A DNA stretch of 64,000 nucleotides from Mesorhizobium sp. LNHC252B00. Its GTDB lineage: Bacteria > Pseudomonadota > Alphaproteobacteria > Rhizobiales > Rhizobiaceae. Of the stretch, positions 25,869 through 35,111 are shown piece after piece. Under the pieces are notes generated by a model. The model was not told the origin of the DNA, did no database searches, and saw only the letters and a list, made by a program, of their open reading frames with translations. Made by a program: the position numbers and the translations under genes. Position 1 is the stretch's first letter. Each line of letters opens with the position of its first letter. The stretch is from positions 56,818 to 120,817 of the forward strand of contig NZ_AYWO01000004.1 in assembly GCF_000502955.1 (NCBI RefSeq), read 5' to 3'.

Positions 25869-27659
25869 TTAGAACGCTTCCGCCGGCAGTGCCATCAACG
25901 TGTCGGCGCCGCTCGAAATGCGGGCGAGATGCGCTGATGTCTCCGGCATGATCCGCTCCATGAAGAAGCGCCCCGTCACGACCTTGTTGTCGTAGAACGA
26001 CTGAGCGCCATTGGCGTCCGTCTTGCCAAGTGCCGCCTTGGCCATCTGCGCCCACATGTAGCCCAGCGCCACAAGGCCGAAGAGATGCATATAGTCGGTC
26101 GAGGCGGCGCCCGCATTGTCGGGCTTGGCCATGCCGTTCTGCACCAGCCACATGGTGGCGGCCTGCAGGTCGTTGAGGCCCTTCTTCAGTGCCTTGGTGA
26201 ACGGCGCCATCTTATCGTCGGCGCGGTTTTCCTCGCAGAATTCGCCGACCTCCTTGAAGAAGGCCTGCACCGCGCGGCCGCCGTTCAATCCGAGCTTGCG
26301 GCCGACGAGGTCGAGGGCCTGGATGCCGTTGGCGCCTTCATAGATCATGGCGATGCGGGCATCGCGCACGAACTGGCTCATGCCATGCTCTTCGATGTAG
26401 CCGTGACCGCCAAACACCTGCTGCGCCATGACCGCATGGTCGAAACCCTTGTCGGTAAGCACGCCCTTGACCACCGGCGTCATCAGGCCGGTGTAGTCGT
26501 CGGCCGCCTGACGATCCTTGTCGTCACCGGCGCGGTGGGCGACATCCGACTTGATCGCCGTCCACAGCGCCAGCGCGCGGCCGGCCTCGTTGAACGCCTT
26601 CATGGTCATCAGGCTGCGGCGGATGTCGGGATGGACGATGATCGGGTCGGCCTTTTTGTCCGGTGCTTTGGGCCCAGACAGCGAGCGCCCCTGCAGGCGG
26701 TCCTTGGCGTAGGCAACGGCGTTCTGATAGGCGATCTCCGACAGCGACAGTCCCTGCAGGCCAACGCCAAGGCGTGCCTCGTTCATCATCGTGAACATCG
26801 CCTTCAGGCCGCCATTGGCCTCGCCGAGCAGCGTGCCTTGCGCCTCGTCATAGTTCATGACGCAGGTCGAATTTCCGTGGATGCCCATCTTCTCCTCGAT
26901 CGAGCCGCAGGAGACAGTGTTCCTGTCGCCTGGATTGCCCGATGCATCGAGCTTGAGTTTAGGCACGATGAACAGCGAGATGCCTTTGACGCCTTCCGGC
27001 GCGCCCTCGATGCGGGCCAGCACCAGATGGACGATGTTGTCCGACATGTCGTGTTCGCCGGCCGAAATAAAGATCTTCTGACCTGAAATCTTGTAGGTGC
27101 CATCGCCATTCGGCACCGCCTTGGTCCGCAGCAGGCCGAGATCGGTGCCGCAGTGCGGCTCGGTCAGGTTCATGGTGCCGGTCCAGACGCCTTCGATCAT
27201 CCTGGGCAGCCACTTGGCCTTCTGCTCGTCGGTGCCGTGGGTGATGATTGCCGCGATCGCGCCTTGTGTCAGGCCGGGATACATCATCAGCGACATGTTG
27301 GCCGAGACCATGTATTCGGAGACTGCAGTGTGTACGGCGTAGGGCAGACCCTGGCCGCCGAACTCGACCGGTGCGGCCAGTCCCATCCAGCCACCCTCGC
27401 GATACTGGTCGAAGGCCTCCTTGAAGCCCTTCGGCGTCGTCACCGAGCCATCATCATGACGAACGCAGCCTTCCATGTCACCGACACGGTTCAACGGGTG
27501 CATGACGTTTTCGGCGAGCTTGGCGCCTTCGGCGAGGATCGCCTCGAGCACATCGGGGGTGGCGTCGGAAAATCCGGGAAGGTTCGAATAGCGCTGGTAG
27601 CCCAGCACCTCGTTGAGCACGAACAGCGTATCCTGGACCGGAGCCCTGTATGTCGGCAT
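25869..27659 (-). CDS. Acyl-CoA dehydrogenase with extra C-terminal domain
   Basis: Large acyl-CoA dehydrogenase of 596 residues, the type with an added C-terminal domain. Core motifs are [76 protein letters not shown] and [16 protein letters not shown], where the glutamate of YEGANG is the expected catalytic base. The C-terminal part from about 470 is helical. ATG 27659 ([15 protein letters not shown]) is chosen. It is the first enzyme gene after the MerR regulator, and a perfect palindrome 92 bp upstream is a likely operator. Confidence 0.92.
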   Translation of the reverse strand: MPTYRAPVQDTLFVLNEVLGYQRYSNLPGFSDATPDVLEAILAEGAKLAENVMHPLNRVGDMEGCVRHDDGSVTTPKGFKEAFDQYREGGWMGLAAPVEFGGQGLPYAVHTAVSEYMVSANMSLMMYPGLTQGAIAAIITHGTDEQKAKWLPRMIEGVWTGTMNLTEPHCGTDLGLLRTKAVPNGDGTYKISGQKIFISAGEHDMSDNIVHLVLARIEGAPEGVKGISLFIVPKLKLDASGNPGDRNTVSCGSIEEKMGIHGNSTCVMNYDEAQGTLLGEANGGLKAMFTMMNEARLGVGLQGLSLSEIAYQNAVAYAKDRLQGRSLSGPKAPDKKADPIIVHPDIRRSLMTMKAFNEAGRALALWTAIKSDVAHRAGDDKDRQAADDYTGLMTPVVKGVLTDKGFDHAVMAQQVFGGHGYIEEHGMSQFVRDARIAMIYEGANGIQALDLVGRKLGLNGGRAVQAFFKEVGEFCEENRADDKMAPFTKALKKGLNDLQAATMWLVQNGMAKPDNAGAASTDYMHLFGLVALGYMWAQMAKAALGKTDANGAQSFYDNKVVTGRFFMERIMPETSAHLARISSGADTLMALPAEAF

Positions 27660-27750
27660 GCGTTTTCTCCACCCTGCGAACCCGGTCCGAACGCCCCGAT
27701 GACGGCCAGGGGCGGCATGCGGACCGATGTTGAAAGCTGGATAGCAAAAA

Positions 27751-27772
27751 TTGACGTTTGCGTAAACGTCAA
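27751..27772 (-). promoter_or_regulatory. Probable MerR-type operator/promoter of the acyl-CoA dehydrogenase operon
   Basis: Perfect 9-bp arms TTGACGTTT and AAACGTCAA with a 4-bp spacer. On the minus strand TTGACG can serve as a -35 box, with TTGCTA 19 bp later as a -10, the long spacing that MerR-family activators correct. A related ACGTAAACGT core lies before merR itself. Confidence 0.6.
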
Positions 27773-27872
27773 TTTTTCGGTGCGAAAAGATTTCCCGCCC
27801 ATCGCAGCAATGAGCGTAGCGGCGCGGCAGCGCACGAGCCGAAACCCTATGGGTCGGGAGGCGAGAAAACGA

Positions 27873-27901
27873 AAAGCCGCGCGGCATTGCCACGCGGCTT
27901 T
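27873..27901 (-). terminator. Probable terminator of the merR gene
   Basis: Perfect 9-bp stem AAAGCCGCG/CGCGGCTTT with an 11-base loop, followed on the minus strand by TCGTTTTC, 97 bp past the merR stop. It separates merR from the dehydrogenase promoter. The rest of this 338-bp gap holds the operator at 27751 and nothing else recognisable. Confidence 0.6.
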
Positions 27902-27997
27902 GATCGTCAGCGGATGACTTTAGGCGTCGCGCAATTCCCAAGGGGAAACGCTATGCGCTTACCGAGAGAACCGTTTCACACTTCTCCCGAAATTGCT

Positions 27998-28456
27998 TTA
28001 GCGAGCGATGCTCGCCTGTGGTGCCGAACGCTCGGCCAGCATCTGGCGCACCGCCGACATCGAGGCGCTCAGCTCGCTAATGGCGTCATCGATCAGCGCC
28101 CGTTGCTTCTGCAGACGGGCAAGCTGCTTTTCCGACTTGTCCAGCGCCAGCCGCAGCTGCTTGGTGTTTGAACCAGTCGGATCGTAAAGATCCATCATCT
28201 GCTTGACGTCGCGCAGCGAGAACCCGACCTTGCGGCCAAGCAGGATCAGCTTCAGCCGGGCCTTGTCGCGGCGCGTGTAGAGACGGGTCGAACCGTCACG
28301 CTGCGGGTTGAGCAGGCCCTTGTCTTCGTAGAAACGCAGCGTGCGCAGCGTCACTCCGTATTTTTTCGCCATCTCGCCGATGCGGACAAGGTCCTCGCCG
28401 GCTTCGACAGACATATTGGTATTGGCCGCGGTCTCGCCGGCCGAGATAAGCTTCAT
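27998..28456 (-). CDS. MerR-family regulator of fatty-acid/acyl-CoA degradation
   Basis: DNA-binding protein of 152 residues. A MerR winged helix-turn-helix (VRIGEMAKKYGVTLRTLRFYEDKGLLNP, from about residue 24) is followed by RRDKARLKLILLGRKVGFSLRDVKQMMDLYD and a coiled-coil dimer helix (about 100-140). No effector-binding cysteines are present, so it is not a metal sensor. It lies upstream of four beta-oxidation genes in the same direction. Related palindromes lie before it and before the first enzyme gene, which suggests auto-control and control of the pathway, as in the LiuR-like group. ATG 28456 is used; a longer reading to 28573 is possible. Confidence 0.87.
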   Translation of the reverse strand: MKLISAGETAANTNMSVEAGEDLVRIGEMAKKYGVTLRTLRFYEDKGLLNPQRDGSTRLYTRRDKARLKLILLGRKVGFSLRDVKQMMDLYDPTGSNTKQLRLALDKSEKQLARLQKQRALIDDAISELSASMSAVRQMLAERSAPQASIAR

Positions 28457-28916
28457 GGTCACTGGCTTTCCCCGTCTGGTGGCGTCGCGGTCTCCTGGAC
28501 CGTGCGTCGCCTGACTGGAAAGCGGGGGCCTGCTTCCAGTCGTGGTTTCAACAAACAAATCGCAAAACGGCACGCTCGACGCGCCTTTTACGTTTACGTC
28601 AATTCTATACCGATTGCCGCCTTGTGACGCAAGGGCGTTCTGCGGTCCGAACTTTATGCCGCACTGTCAGGCCGACATCCAACATCCTTGCAACTTCTTA
28701 AGTTTGGTTAACGCGTTGTTTACCACGTTGGGCGAAATGTGGGCGCGTCGGCTACCCGTGTTTATCCTGTATCGAATTTTTCACGGTTTTTCGGAGCGCG
28801 GGTGGTAACCTGGGAAGCTCGTCTTCCACCGCGGCATTGTCGCCGGTCGCCTTCGTTCCGACAGAGACTTGGGGGAACTGGCCACGAGCCAGCCATTCTG
28901 AAAGACGGACGCACCT
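28457..28916. promoter_or_regulatory. merR-podJ divergent intergenic region
   Basis: This 460-bp gap holds a second operator-like sequence for MerR near 28586-28602 (TTTACGTTTACGTCAA), which shares the ACGT-core arms with the palindrome at 27751. Nearer podJ there is a TTAA-N6-TTAA sequence at 28698-28711, one base short of the CtrA consensus spacing. An AT-rich podJ promoter area follows. I see no gene in it. Confidence 0.45.
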
Positions 28917-31900
28917 ATGAACAGCAAGCGGTCCTATCTCGATACACTCAACGCCGGCAGGCAGCGCAGGCCGCAGACCACGCTCGAGCAGTTGAACCAG
29001 TCGCTGGAGACGCTGGAGCAGCGGCTGGAGCGCACGCGCGAGGACCCGATGGCACGTCCAGATCCCCGTCAATATGGCGCCGACGCGCGTTATCCCGCCG
29101 CCCGACCTGCCAGCCAGCAGCGCTGGTATGAGGATCCGCAGGCCGCGCCGCGCCCGAAGACCCAGATGCAGGGAGCCGCCGCTTTCGGGCAGAACTACCA
29201 GGCCATTGCCCGCGACATCGATCGCGTGCGCGGCCAGGAAGACGGCGTTGCCATGGTCGGCAAGATCGCCGGCGAACTGCGCGGCATGCGCGAGGAATTG
29301 CGCCACCAGATGACATCAGGGCTGCAGCGTGAATTCGAAGCACTGCGCAAGGACATCGAGCGGGCTTTCCAGTCAGGTGCCAAGCCCGGTACCCAGGCCA
29401 AGGGCAGTGCCGAACTCGGACTTGAATTCGAGCGGCTTTCCGGTGCCATCCAGACGCTGGCCGAGAAGAGCGACGACAGAAGCGTCAACATGCTGCGGCT
29501 CGAACTCGAGCAGGTCAAAGCCGCGCTCGACACGCTGGCGCGCGAAGAGAGCGTGCAGAGGGTCGACCGCCGCTGGGACGATTTCGATCGCCGCTGGACG
29601 GCTTTTGAAGACCGTGTCGACGCCGACCAACGCAAGCGTTCGGACGACCCCGGCCTGTCTGTCCTGACCGACCGGCTGGAGCAGATCAGCAACGCCGTCA
29701 ACAACTTGCCAGAATCGCTGTCGCTGCGTTCGCTGGAGGAGAAGGTGCGCGCACTTGCCGGCGCCGTCGACCATTTCGCCAGCCAGCAGGACAACCGCGG
29801 CAGCGACACGCTTGGCCTGATCGACGAGCGGCTGGACGAGATTTCCCGCGCCATCGTTGCCTCGACGGTAGCGGCACAAGCCAATTCATTCGACCACGAG
29901 GCTTTCGAGCGCATCGAGAAGCGGATCGACTCGCTTGCCCAGCAGATAGAGGAAGTGGCGCAGGATCGTCCCGGCAACGCGGTCATGGACCGGCTAAGCA
30001 CTCTGTCGAGCCGGGTCGACGAACTCGCCGGCCGAGCCAATCTGCCCGAGCAGGCTATGGAGCGCCTGGCCAAGCAGATCGCACTCATCGCCGACAAGAT
30101 CGACCAGGCGCCTACCATGCCTGACGCCGACTACATCTTCCACGGCCTGGATCAACGCTTCGACGTGCTGTCGGTCATGATGGAACGCCGCCAGGGCGAC
30201 GCCATCGAACAGGGCAACATGCTGTTTCGCGATCTCGAACGCCGGCTTGACGAGGTTGCCGACAGGCTTGACCAGCGGATGCCGCAAATCGACAGCGCCG
30301 GCATCATGGACGCCATCGATGCCCGCTTCACCGCACTGGCCAAGCGCATGGAAACGCGCGTTCCCGATCCCGCGGGCGAAGCGGCGATCCGCGGCCTGGA
30401 AAGCCGGCTCGAAGACATTTCAAGCCGGCTGGATGCGTCGGCCGCGCACGTCGCCGGCATTGATCCGGCGCTGATCCGCAGCCTGGAGGCGCAGGTCGCA
30501 GGCCTGTCCGCCCATCTTTCCAAGCCCAGCACGCCGCTGCCGGAATTCGAAGACATCAGCCCACGTCTCGACGAAATCGAGAAGTCCCTGGCCGGAACGC
30601 GTGATTCCATCCTCGGCGCGGCGCGCGAAGCGGCCGAGAACGCGGTGCGATCGTTGGCCGGTTCGAGTGCCAACACGACGGCCGTTTCCGGCCTTGCCCA
30701 GGATTTGAAGACGCTTGAAACGCTGACGCGGCGCTCCGACGAGCGCAATTCGCGAACGTTCGAGGCCATCCACGACACGTTGCTCAAGATCGTCGACCGG
30801 CTTGGTTCGCTGGAACCTAGCGAGCCGGTCGAGGCGATGAGCGAATTGCTGGACGCTGCTTCGGCCGAACCGAGCAACTGGCGCGGCGCACGGCGACCCA
30901 AGATGGCCGTCGAGCCGCCGTCGATGGATATCGATCAGCCCTTGCCATTGACTGGGGACATGGCGGATCTCGATGGCGCCGCCTCCAGCCTGCGCAATGA
31001 GCCGGAAGCTCTCAGCGGCCTGGGCACGCATGGCGGCCTGGGCACGCATGGCGGCCACGGTGTCGGCACCCGCACGCCAGCCGAGGCCGCCGCTGCCGCC
31101 GCCATGGCTGCGCTGGGCTCCGACACGGGTTCCGAAAAGAACGAACAAGCGGGCCTCAGATCGATCTTCGGCGGGCTGGCCCGCGCATTCAAGGGCAAGA
31201 AGGAAGCGGATATTCCGCCACTGGCCGGCTCGGCGCCGAGCACCCCAATACCGAGCGTCGATCTCGACGAGCCGCTCGATCCGAGAATGGCCAATCGGCC
31301 GCTGGAGCCGGGCTCGGGCGCACCTGACCTCAACGCCATCATGAAGCGCGTGCGCGACGAGCGCGGCCAGCCGGCCAAGCCCAGCGACACCGATGCCGCG
31401 AAATCGGACTTCATCGCCGCGGCCCGGCGCGCGGCGCAAGCTGCGGCTGCCGAGGCCGATGCGCTGAAACGCCAGTCGACGATGACCGGACCGGTGAAGG
31501 CGCTGCGGATCGGCGACCTGCTCAAGGCTCGGCGCAAGCCGATCCTGATGGGGACAACCGCGATTTTGCTGGCGCTGGGCGCCTTGCAACTGGGCAAGGC
31601 CTTTTTCGCCGATCCCGCCCAGGTGGCAAGCAACGATGTCGCGCCGATCGTCGCCTCGCAGTCGGTGAAAACCGCCTCATTCGATGCAGCTGGCCAGCCA
31701 AAGACCGATATTCACCCCACGGCAGTGGAAAGCGCGCCGGATCGTGGCGTGAGACCAGCCGAGCCGTCCGAACCGGCAACCAAGGACGACGTGGCGGCGC
31801 AAAGCACGATGACCACGCCGCCAGGCGCCGATCCGTCGACGGCCGCGCCAGCAGCCGAGCCGCTTCCTGCGCCCGTCGATGCCAGCGCGGCGATGTTCGA

Positions 31901-32933
31901 AACGACAGCTTCGGCTGCGCCGGCCACAACCGCCCCGGCCCCGACTGTTTCAACCGCCACGGATGCAACCGATGCCGACACCGGCACCCAGCCGATGGCG
32001 GCCCAGCCGGCCACAGCCAAGGACACTACGGGCGCGGTTCCGCCGACGGACGCTTCACCGGCGGCGACCACGGCCAAGATCGACATTCCAGCTGACGCCG
32101 GCCCGGACGCTTTGCGCGACGCCGCCGCCAGTGGCGATGCCAAGGCGCTGTTCGAGATCGGCTCGCGTTATGCCGAGGCGCGCGGTGTCAAGGAAGATAT
32201 GGTGGCAGCGGCCAAATGGTACGAGAAATCAGCGGAGCTCGGCTTTGCGCCGGCCGAATATCGCATCGGCAATTTCTACGAAAAGGGCATCGGCGTCGCG
32301 CGCGACATCAAGAAGGCGAAGACCTGGTACCAGCTTTCCGCGGAGCAGGGCAACGCCAGCGGCATGCACAATCTGGCCGTGTTGTTCGCCATGGCCGCGG
32401 ACGGCGTGACCGACAATGAATCGGCCGCGCACTGGTTCCAGGCGGCGGCCGACGTCGGCGTCAAGGACAGCCAGTTCAACCTCGGCATCCTCGCCGCCAA
32501 GGGCGTCGGCATGAAGCAGAACCTCGAAGAGTCCTACAAATGGTTCGCGCTCGTCGCCAAGACCGGCGACAAGGATGCGGCGGCCAAGCGTGACGAGATC
32601 GCCAATGCGCTGCGGCCCGAGCAGCTCGAACGTGCCCGCGCCGCGGTCGAACTGTGGAAGGCCAAGCCGCTGGACGCGGCAGCCAATTCGGCCGACGTTC
32701 CCGAATCCTGGCAGAACGGCGCACCGCAGACGACCGCCAGCATCGACATGATGAAGGCCGTCCAGAATATCCAGCGCATTCTCAACAAGAATGGCTATGA
32801 CGCCGGCGGCGCCGACGGCAAGATGGGCCAGAAGACCAAGATCGCGATCATGGCTTTCCAGACAGATAACAAGATGCCGGCGACCGGCGCGGTCGATGAA
32901 AAACTGGTCAAGGCGCTGCTGGCGCGCAAATAA
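28917..32933 (+). CDS. podJ: Polar localisation protein PodJ-like (coiled coil, Sel1 repeats, peptidoglycan-binding domain)
   Basis: Very large protein (1338 residues) with the PodJ layout. A cytoplasmic coiled-coil region (about 20-640) with many RLDEI/RL..I heptads is followed by an acidic, proline-rich linker. One membrane helix follows (about 873-893, PILMGTTAILLALGAL), then a Pro/Ala/Thr-rich periplasmic stretch. Four Sel1-like repeats span about 1064-1231 (ALFEIGSRYAEARGV, AEYRIGNFYEKGIGV, GMHNLAVLFAMAADG, SQFNLGILAAKGVG), and a C-terminal peptidoglycan-binding domain covers about 1275-1338. PodJ organises the new pole in Caulobacter and the growth pole in rhizobia. An in-frame 18-bp tandem duplication lies near codon 701. 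Confidence 0.88.
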   Translation: MNSKRSYLDTLNAGRQRRPQTTLEQLNQSLETLEQRLERTREDPMARPDPRQYGADARYPAARPASQQRWYEDPQAAPRPKTQMQGAAAFGQNYQAIARDIDRVRGQEDGVAMVGKIAGELRGMREELRHQMTSGLQREFEALRKDIERAFQSGAKPGTQAKGSAELGLEFERLSGAIQTLAEKSDDRSVNMLRLELEQVKAALDTLAREESVQRVDRRWDDFDRRWTAFEDRVDADQRKRSDDPGLSVLTDRLEQISNAVNNLPESLSLRSLEEKVRALAGAVDHFASQQDNRGSDTLGLIDERLDEISRAIVASTVAAQANSFDHEAFERIEKRIDSLAQQIEEVAQDRPGNAVMDRLSTLSSRVDELAGRANLPEQAMERLAKQIALIADKIDQAPTMPDADYIFHGLDQRFDVLSVMMERRQGDAIEQGNMLFRDLERRLDEVADRLDQRMPQIDSAGIMDAIDARFTALAKRMETRVPDPAGEAAIRGLESRLEDISSRLDASAAHVAGIDPALIRSLEAQVAGLSAHLSKPSTPLPEFEDISPRLDEIEKSLAGTRDSILGAAREAAENAVRSLAGSSANTTAVSGLAQDLKTLETLTRRSDERNSRTFEAIHDTLLKIVDRLGSLEPSEPVEAMSELLDAASAEPSNWRGARRPKMAVEPPSMDIDQPLPLTGDMADLDGAASSLRNEPEALSGLGTHGGLGTHGGHGVGTRTPAEAAAAAAMAALGSDTGSEKNEQAGLRSIFGGLARAFKGKKEADIPPLAGSAPSTPIPSVDLDEPLDPRMANRPLEPGSGAPDLNAIMKRVRDERGQPAKPSDTDAAKSDFIAAARRAAQAAAAEADALKRQSTMTGPVKALRIGDLLKARRKPILMGTTAILLALGALQLGKAFFADPAQVASNDVAPIVASQSVKTASFDAAGQPKTDIHPTAVESAPDRGVRPAEPSEPATKDDVAAQSTMTTPPGADPSTAAPAAEPLPAPVDASAAMFETTASAAPATTAPAPTVSTATDATDADTGTQPMAAQPATAKDTTGAVPPTDASPAATTAKIDIPADAGPDALRDAAASGDAKALFEIGSRYAEARGVKEDMVAAAKWYEKSAELGFAPAEYRIGNFYEKGIGVARDIKKAKTWYQLSAEQGNASGMHNLAVLFAMAADGVTDNESAAHWFQAAADVGVKDSQFNLGILAAKGVGMKQNLEESYKWFALVAKTGDKDAAAKRDEIANALRPEQLERARAAVELWKAKPLDAAANSADVPESWQNGAPQTTASIDMMKAVQNIQRILNKNGYDAGGADGKMGQKTKIAIMAFQTDNKMPATGAVDEKLVKALLARK
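31017..31052 (+). repeat. In-frame 18-bp tandem duplication in podJ
   Basis: Two identical 18-bp units encode GLGTHG twice, followed by a degenerate third unit (GHGVGT). The repeat lies in the disordered linker before the membrane helix, so length changes would be tolerated. Confidence 0.85.
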
Positions 32934-32940
32934 CGGCAGA

Positions 32941-32960
32941 GGCGTCGCTTCCACGACGCC
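32941..32960 (+). terminator. Hairpin after podJ
   Basis: Perfect 7-bp stem GGCGTCG/CGACGCC with a 6-base loop, 7 bp past the podJ stop. There is no T-run, so the role is uncertain. Confidence 0.4.
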
Positions 32961-33125
32961 CTTGCCACACATTTGCCTGTTAACTGATTGAGATGTTTTT
33001 TGTTTCGGCGGCGTAGCGCGGTTTGACTTCGCAGCACCTCCGGCGCAAGAACGAATTGGCTTGTCGGTCCAAGATGCCCGCAACGGTTGCATTCACCGAC
33101 AGGCAGAACTGATCGAGACTGACGG

Positions 33126-34049
33126 GTGGGCATCTATCTCCCGATCGCGGAAATTTCCGTCAACGTCTTCGTCCTGCTGGCCATGGGTGCGGCGGTGGGC
33201 TTCCTCTCGGGCATGTTCGGGGTCGGCGGGGGCTTCCTGATCACTCCGCTCTTGATCTTCTACAACATACCGCCGGCGATCGCGGTCGCCACCGGCGCCA
33301 ACCAGGTCATCGCCTCCTCCGTCTCCGGCGTCCTTTCGCACATGAAGCGGGGGACGCTCGACTTCAAGCTCGGTGGGGTTTTGCTGGCCGGCGGCATCAT
33401 CGGCTCCACTGCCGGCATCTACGTCTTCGCCTTCCTGCGCCGCCTCGGCCAGCTCGACCTGTTCATCTCGCTGCTCTACGTCGTGCTGCTTGGCACCGTC
33501 GGCGGGCTGATGCTGGTCGAAAGCGTCAATGCCTTGCGTGCCACGCGCAGCGGCGCGGCACCAGTGCTGAAGAAATCCGGGCAGCACAACTGGATCCATC
33601 GCTTGCCGTTGAAGATGCGCTTCAGGGCCTCAAAGCTGTTCGTCAGCGTCATCCCGGTGCTTGGCCTTGGCGCGGGCATCGGCTTCCTGTCGTCGATCAT
33701 GGGCGTCGGCGGCGGTTTCATCATGGTGCCGGCGCTGATCTATCTCCTGAAAGTGCCGACCAATGTCGTTATCGGCACATCGCTGTTCCAGATCATCTTT
33801 ACCTCCGCCTATACGACGCTGGTCCACGCCACCACCAACCAGACGGTCGACGTCGTGCTGGCCTTCCTGCTGATGGCGGGCGGCGTGGCCGGTGCGCAAT
33901 ATGGCGCCAAGGCCGGCCAGAGGCTGCGCGGCGAACAGCTCAGGGCCTTGCTGGCGGTGCTGGTGCTGGCGGTAGCGATACGACTGGCCATCGGTCTCTT
34001 CGTCACCCCGCCCAACCTCTATTCGCTGTCTGCCGCGGGCCTCAACTGA
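33126..34049 (+). CDS. TauE/SafE-family anion exporter
   Basis: Inner-membrane protein of 307 residues with about eight membrane helices in two similar halves. Each half opens with the family's glycine motif: GFLSGMFGVGGGFLITPLL and GFLSSIMGVGGGFIMVPALI. Family members export sulfite or sulfoacetate or carry other anions. A GTG start is used because no ATG fits the first helix. It overlaps the next gene by one base (TGATG), which indicates translational coupling. A sulfite dehydrogenase-like operon about 6 kb downstream makes sulfite a reasonable guess, but no direct link is seen. Confidence 0.87.
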   Translation: MGIYLPIAEISVNVFVLLAMGAAVGFLSGMFGVGGGFLITPLLIFYNIPPAIAVATGANQVIASSVSGVLSHMKRGTLDFKLGGVLLAGGIIGSTAGIYVFAFLRRLGQLDLFISLLYVVLLGTVGGLMLVESVNALRATRSGAAPVLKKSGQHNWIHRLPLKMRFRASKLFVSVIPVLGLGAGIGFLSSIMGVGGGFIMVPALIYLLKVPTNVVIGTSLFQIIFTSAYTTLVHATTNQTVDVVLAFLLMAGGVAGAQYGAKAGQRLRGEQLRALLAVLVLAVAIRLAIGLFVTPPNLYSLSAAGLN

Positions 34050-34840
34050 TGAGGGCTCCGAACGCGTTCGCAACAGCCATTTTCCTGTCGCTGCTTGCGG
34101 CCGCCGTGCCGGCGAAGGCACAGGTCCCGATGACGGAAGGCATCCAGATCGGGCTCTCCACCGACAATGTCTCGATCACCGCCGGCTTTTCCGGCGCCGA
34201 CCTGACCATCTTCGGTTCGCTGGAAAATCCCGATCCACTCGTGGCGCGCCAGGGCCGCTACGATGTCATCGTCGTGCTCGAAGGGCCGCCCAAACCGGTG
34301 GTCGTGCGCCGCAAGGACCGGGTTCTCGGCGTCTGGATCAATCTGGACTCCGAGACCTTCGAGAACGTGCCGGTGTCCTATTCGGTGGCGACGACGCGGC
34401 CGCTGCAGGACATCACCGAGCCGAACAGCTATAAGCAGCTGTCGCTCGGCGCCTCCAACCTTTACATGCAACCCGCCGATCCCGGCGACAGCCCGGCGAC
34501 GATCGAGGAATTCACCGCGGCGCTGCGGGAGCGCAAGTCGGCGACCGGCCTCTACAGCGAGAATGTCGGCGGCGTGCAATTCCTGTCGCAGAACCTGTTC
34601 CGCGCCACCGTCAGGCTGGCGCCGAACGTTCCGGTCGGCACCCACAAGGCGCGCGCCTTCCTGTTCAAGAGCGGGCTGTTCATCAAGGAAAGCTCGGCCC
34701 AGCTCGAAATCCGCAAATCCGGCTTTGAACAGTCGATCTTCCGTGTCGCGCACAATTATTCCTTCCTTTACGGCGTCTTCGCGATATCGCTAGCCATGCT
34801 GACCGGCTGGCTCGGAAGGCTGATCTTCCGGCGAGACTAA
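34049..34840 (+). CDS. TIGR02186-type membrane-anchored periplasmic protein
   Basis: Protein of 263 residues with a signal peptide (cleavage after AKAQ, about 24), an all-beta periplasmic domain and one C-terminal membrane helix (about 236-257, FLYGVFAISLAMLTGWLG) before a basic tail. It fits the alphaproteobacterial TIGR02186 family of unknown function, recognised from ITAGFSGADLTIFGSLE, DVIVVLEGPPKPVVVRRK and PVGTHKARAFLFKSG. The start codon overlaps the TauE/SafE stop, so the two likely form one transport unit, this one perhaps as the periplasmic partner. The stop codon TAA is the first triplet of a dispersed palindrome. Confidence 0.8.
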   Translation: MRAPNAFATAIFLSLLAAAVPAKAQVPMTEGIQIGLSTDNVSITAGFSGADLTIFGSLENPDPLVARQGRYDVIVVLEGPPKPVVVRRKDRVLGVWINLDSETFENVPVSYSVATTRPLQDITEPNSYKQLSLGASNLYMQPADPGDSPATIEEFTAALRERKSATGLYSENVGGVQFLSQNLFRATVRLAPNVPVGTHKARAFLFKSGLFIKESSAQLEIRKSGFEQSIFRVAHNYSFLYGVFAISLAMLTGWLGRLIFRRD

Positions 34841-34888
34841 TGCATATCGCCCAAAAGTGGGCCCCGGTTTTGGGAGAACGACATGCAT
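34838..34888. repeat. ATGCATGTCG-type palindromic element at TIGR02186 stop codon
   Basis: Arms ATGCATATCG/CGACATGCAT (one mismatch) and inner CCCAAAA/TTTTGGG. The element begins with the TAA stop codon, as in the copies at 13894 and 24588. Confidence 0.75.
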
Positions 34889-34900
34889 CGAATCGAGAAC

Positions 34901-34944
34901 CTAAAGCGCGTCGCCTGAATCCGTTCAAACACGACACGCTTTAG
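34901..34944. repeat. CTAAAGCG...CGCTTTAG palindromic element
   Basis: Outer arms CTAAAGCG and CGCTTTAG, with inner CGTCG/CGACA partial pairing. It follows the ATGCATGTCG element directly, forming a composite intergenic mosaic before the Hsp70-like gene. A further AACTTTTCCCGAAAAGT palindrome follows at about 34946. Confidence 0.65.
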
Positions 34945-35111
34945 AACTTTTCCCGAAAAGTGGTTTCCCTTTGCGGGAGCATGCGGTAGACCGCGCTCCC
35001 CAGCCAACTGGCAGACACAAACAATTCGGTTCGGCAGAGCAGCCCATCCCCGGGCAGCGCGCGATTTCTCGCGGCCTATCGGCTCGCCGACGACCAATAC
35101 AGGAACTTGTC

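Noticed and set aside
28698..28711. CtrA box before podJ
   Set aside because: TTAA-N6-TTAA has the wrong spacing (consensus N7), so it is mentioned only as a weak resemblance.
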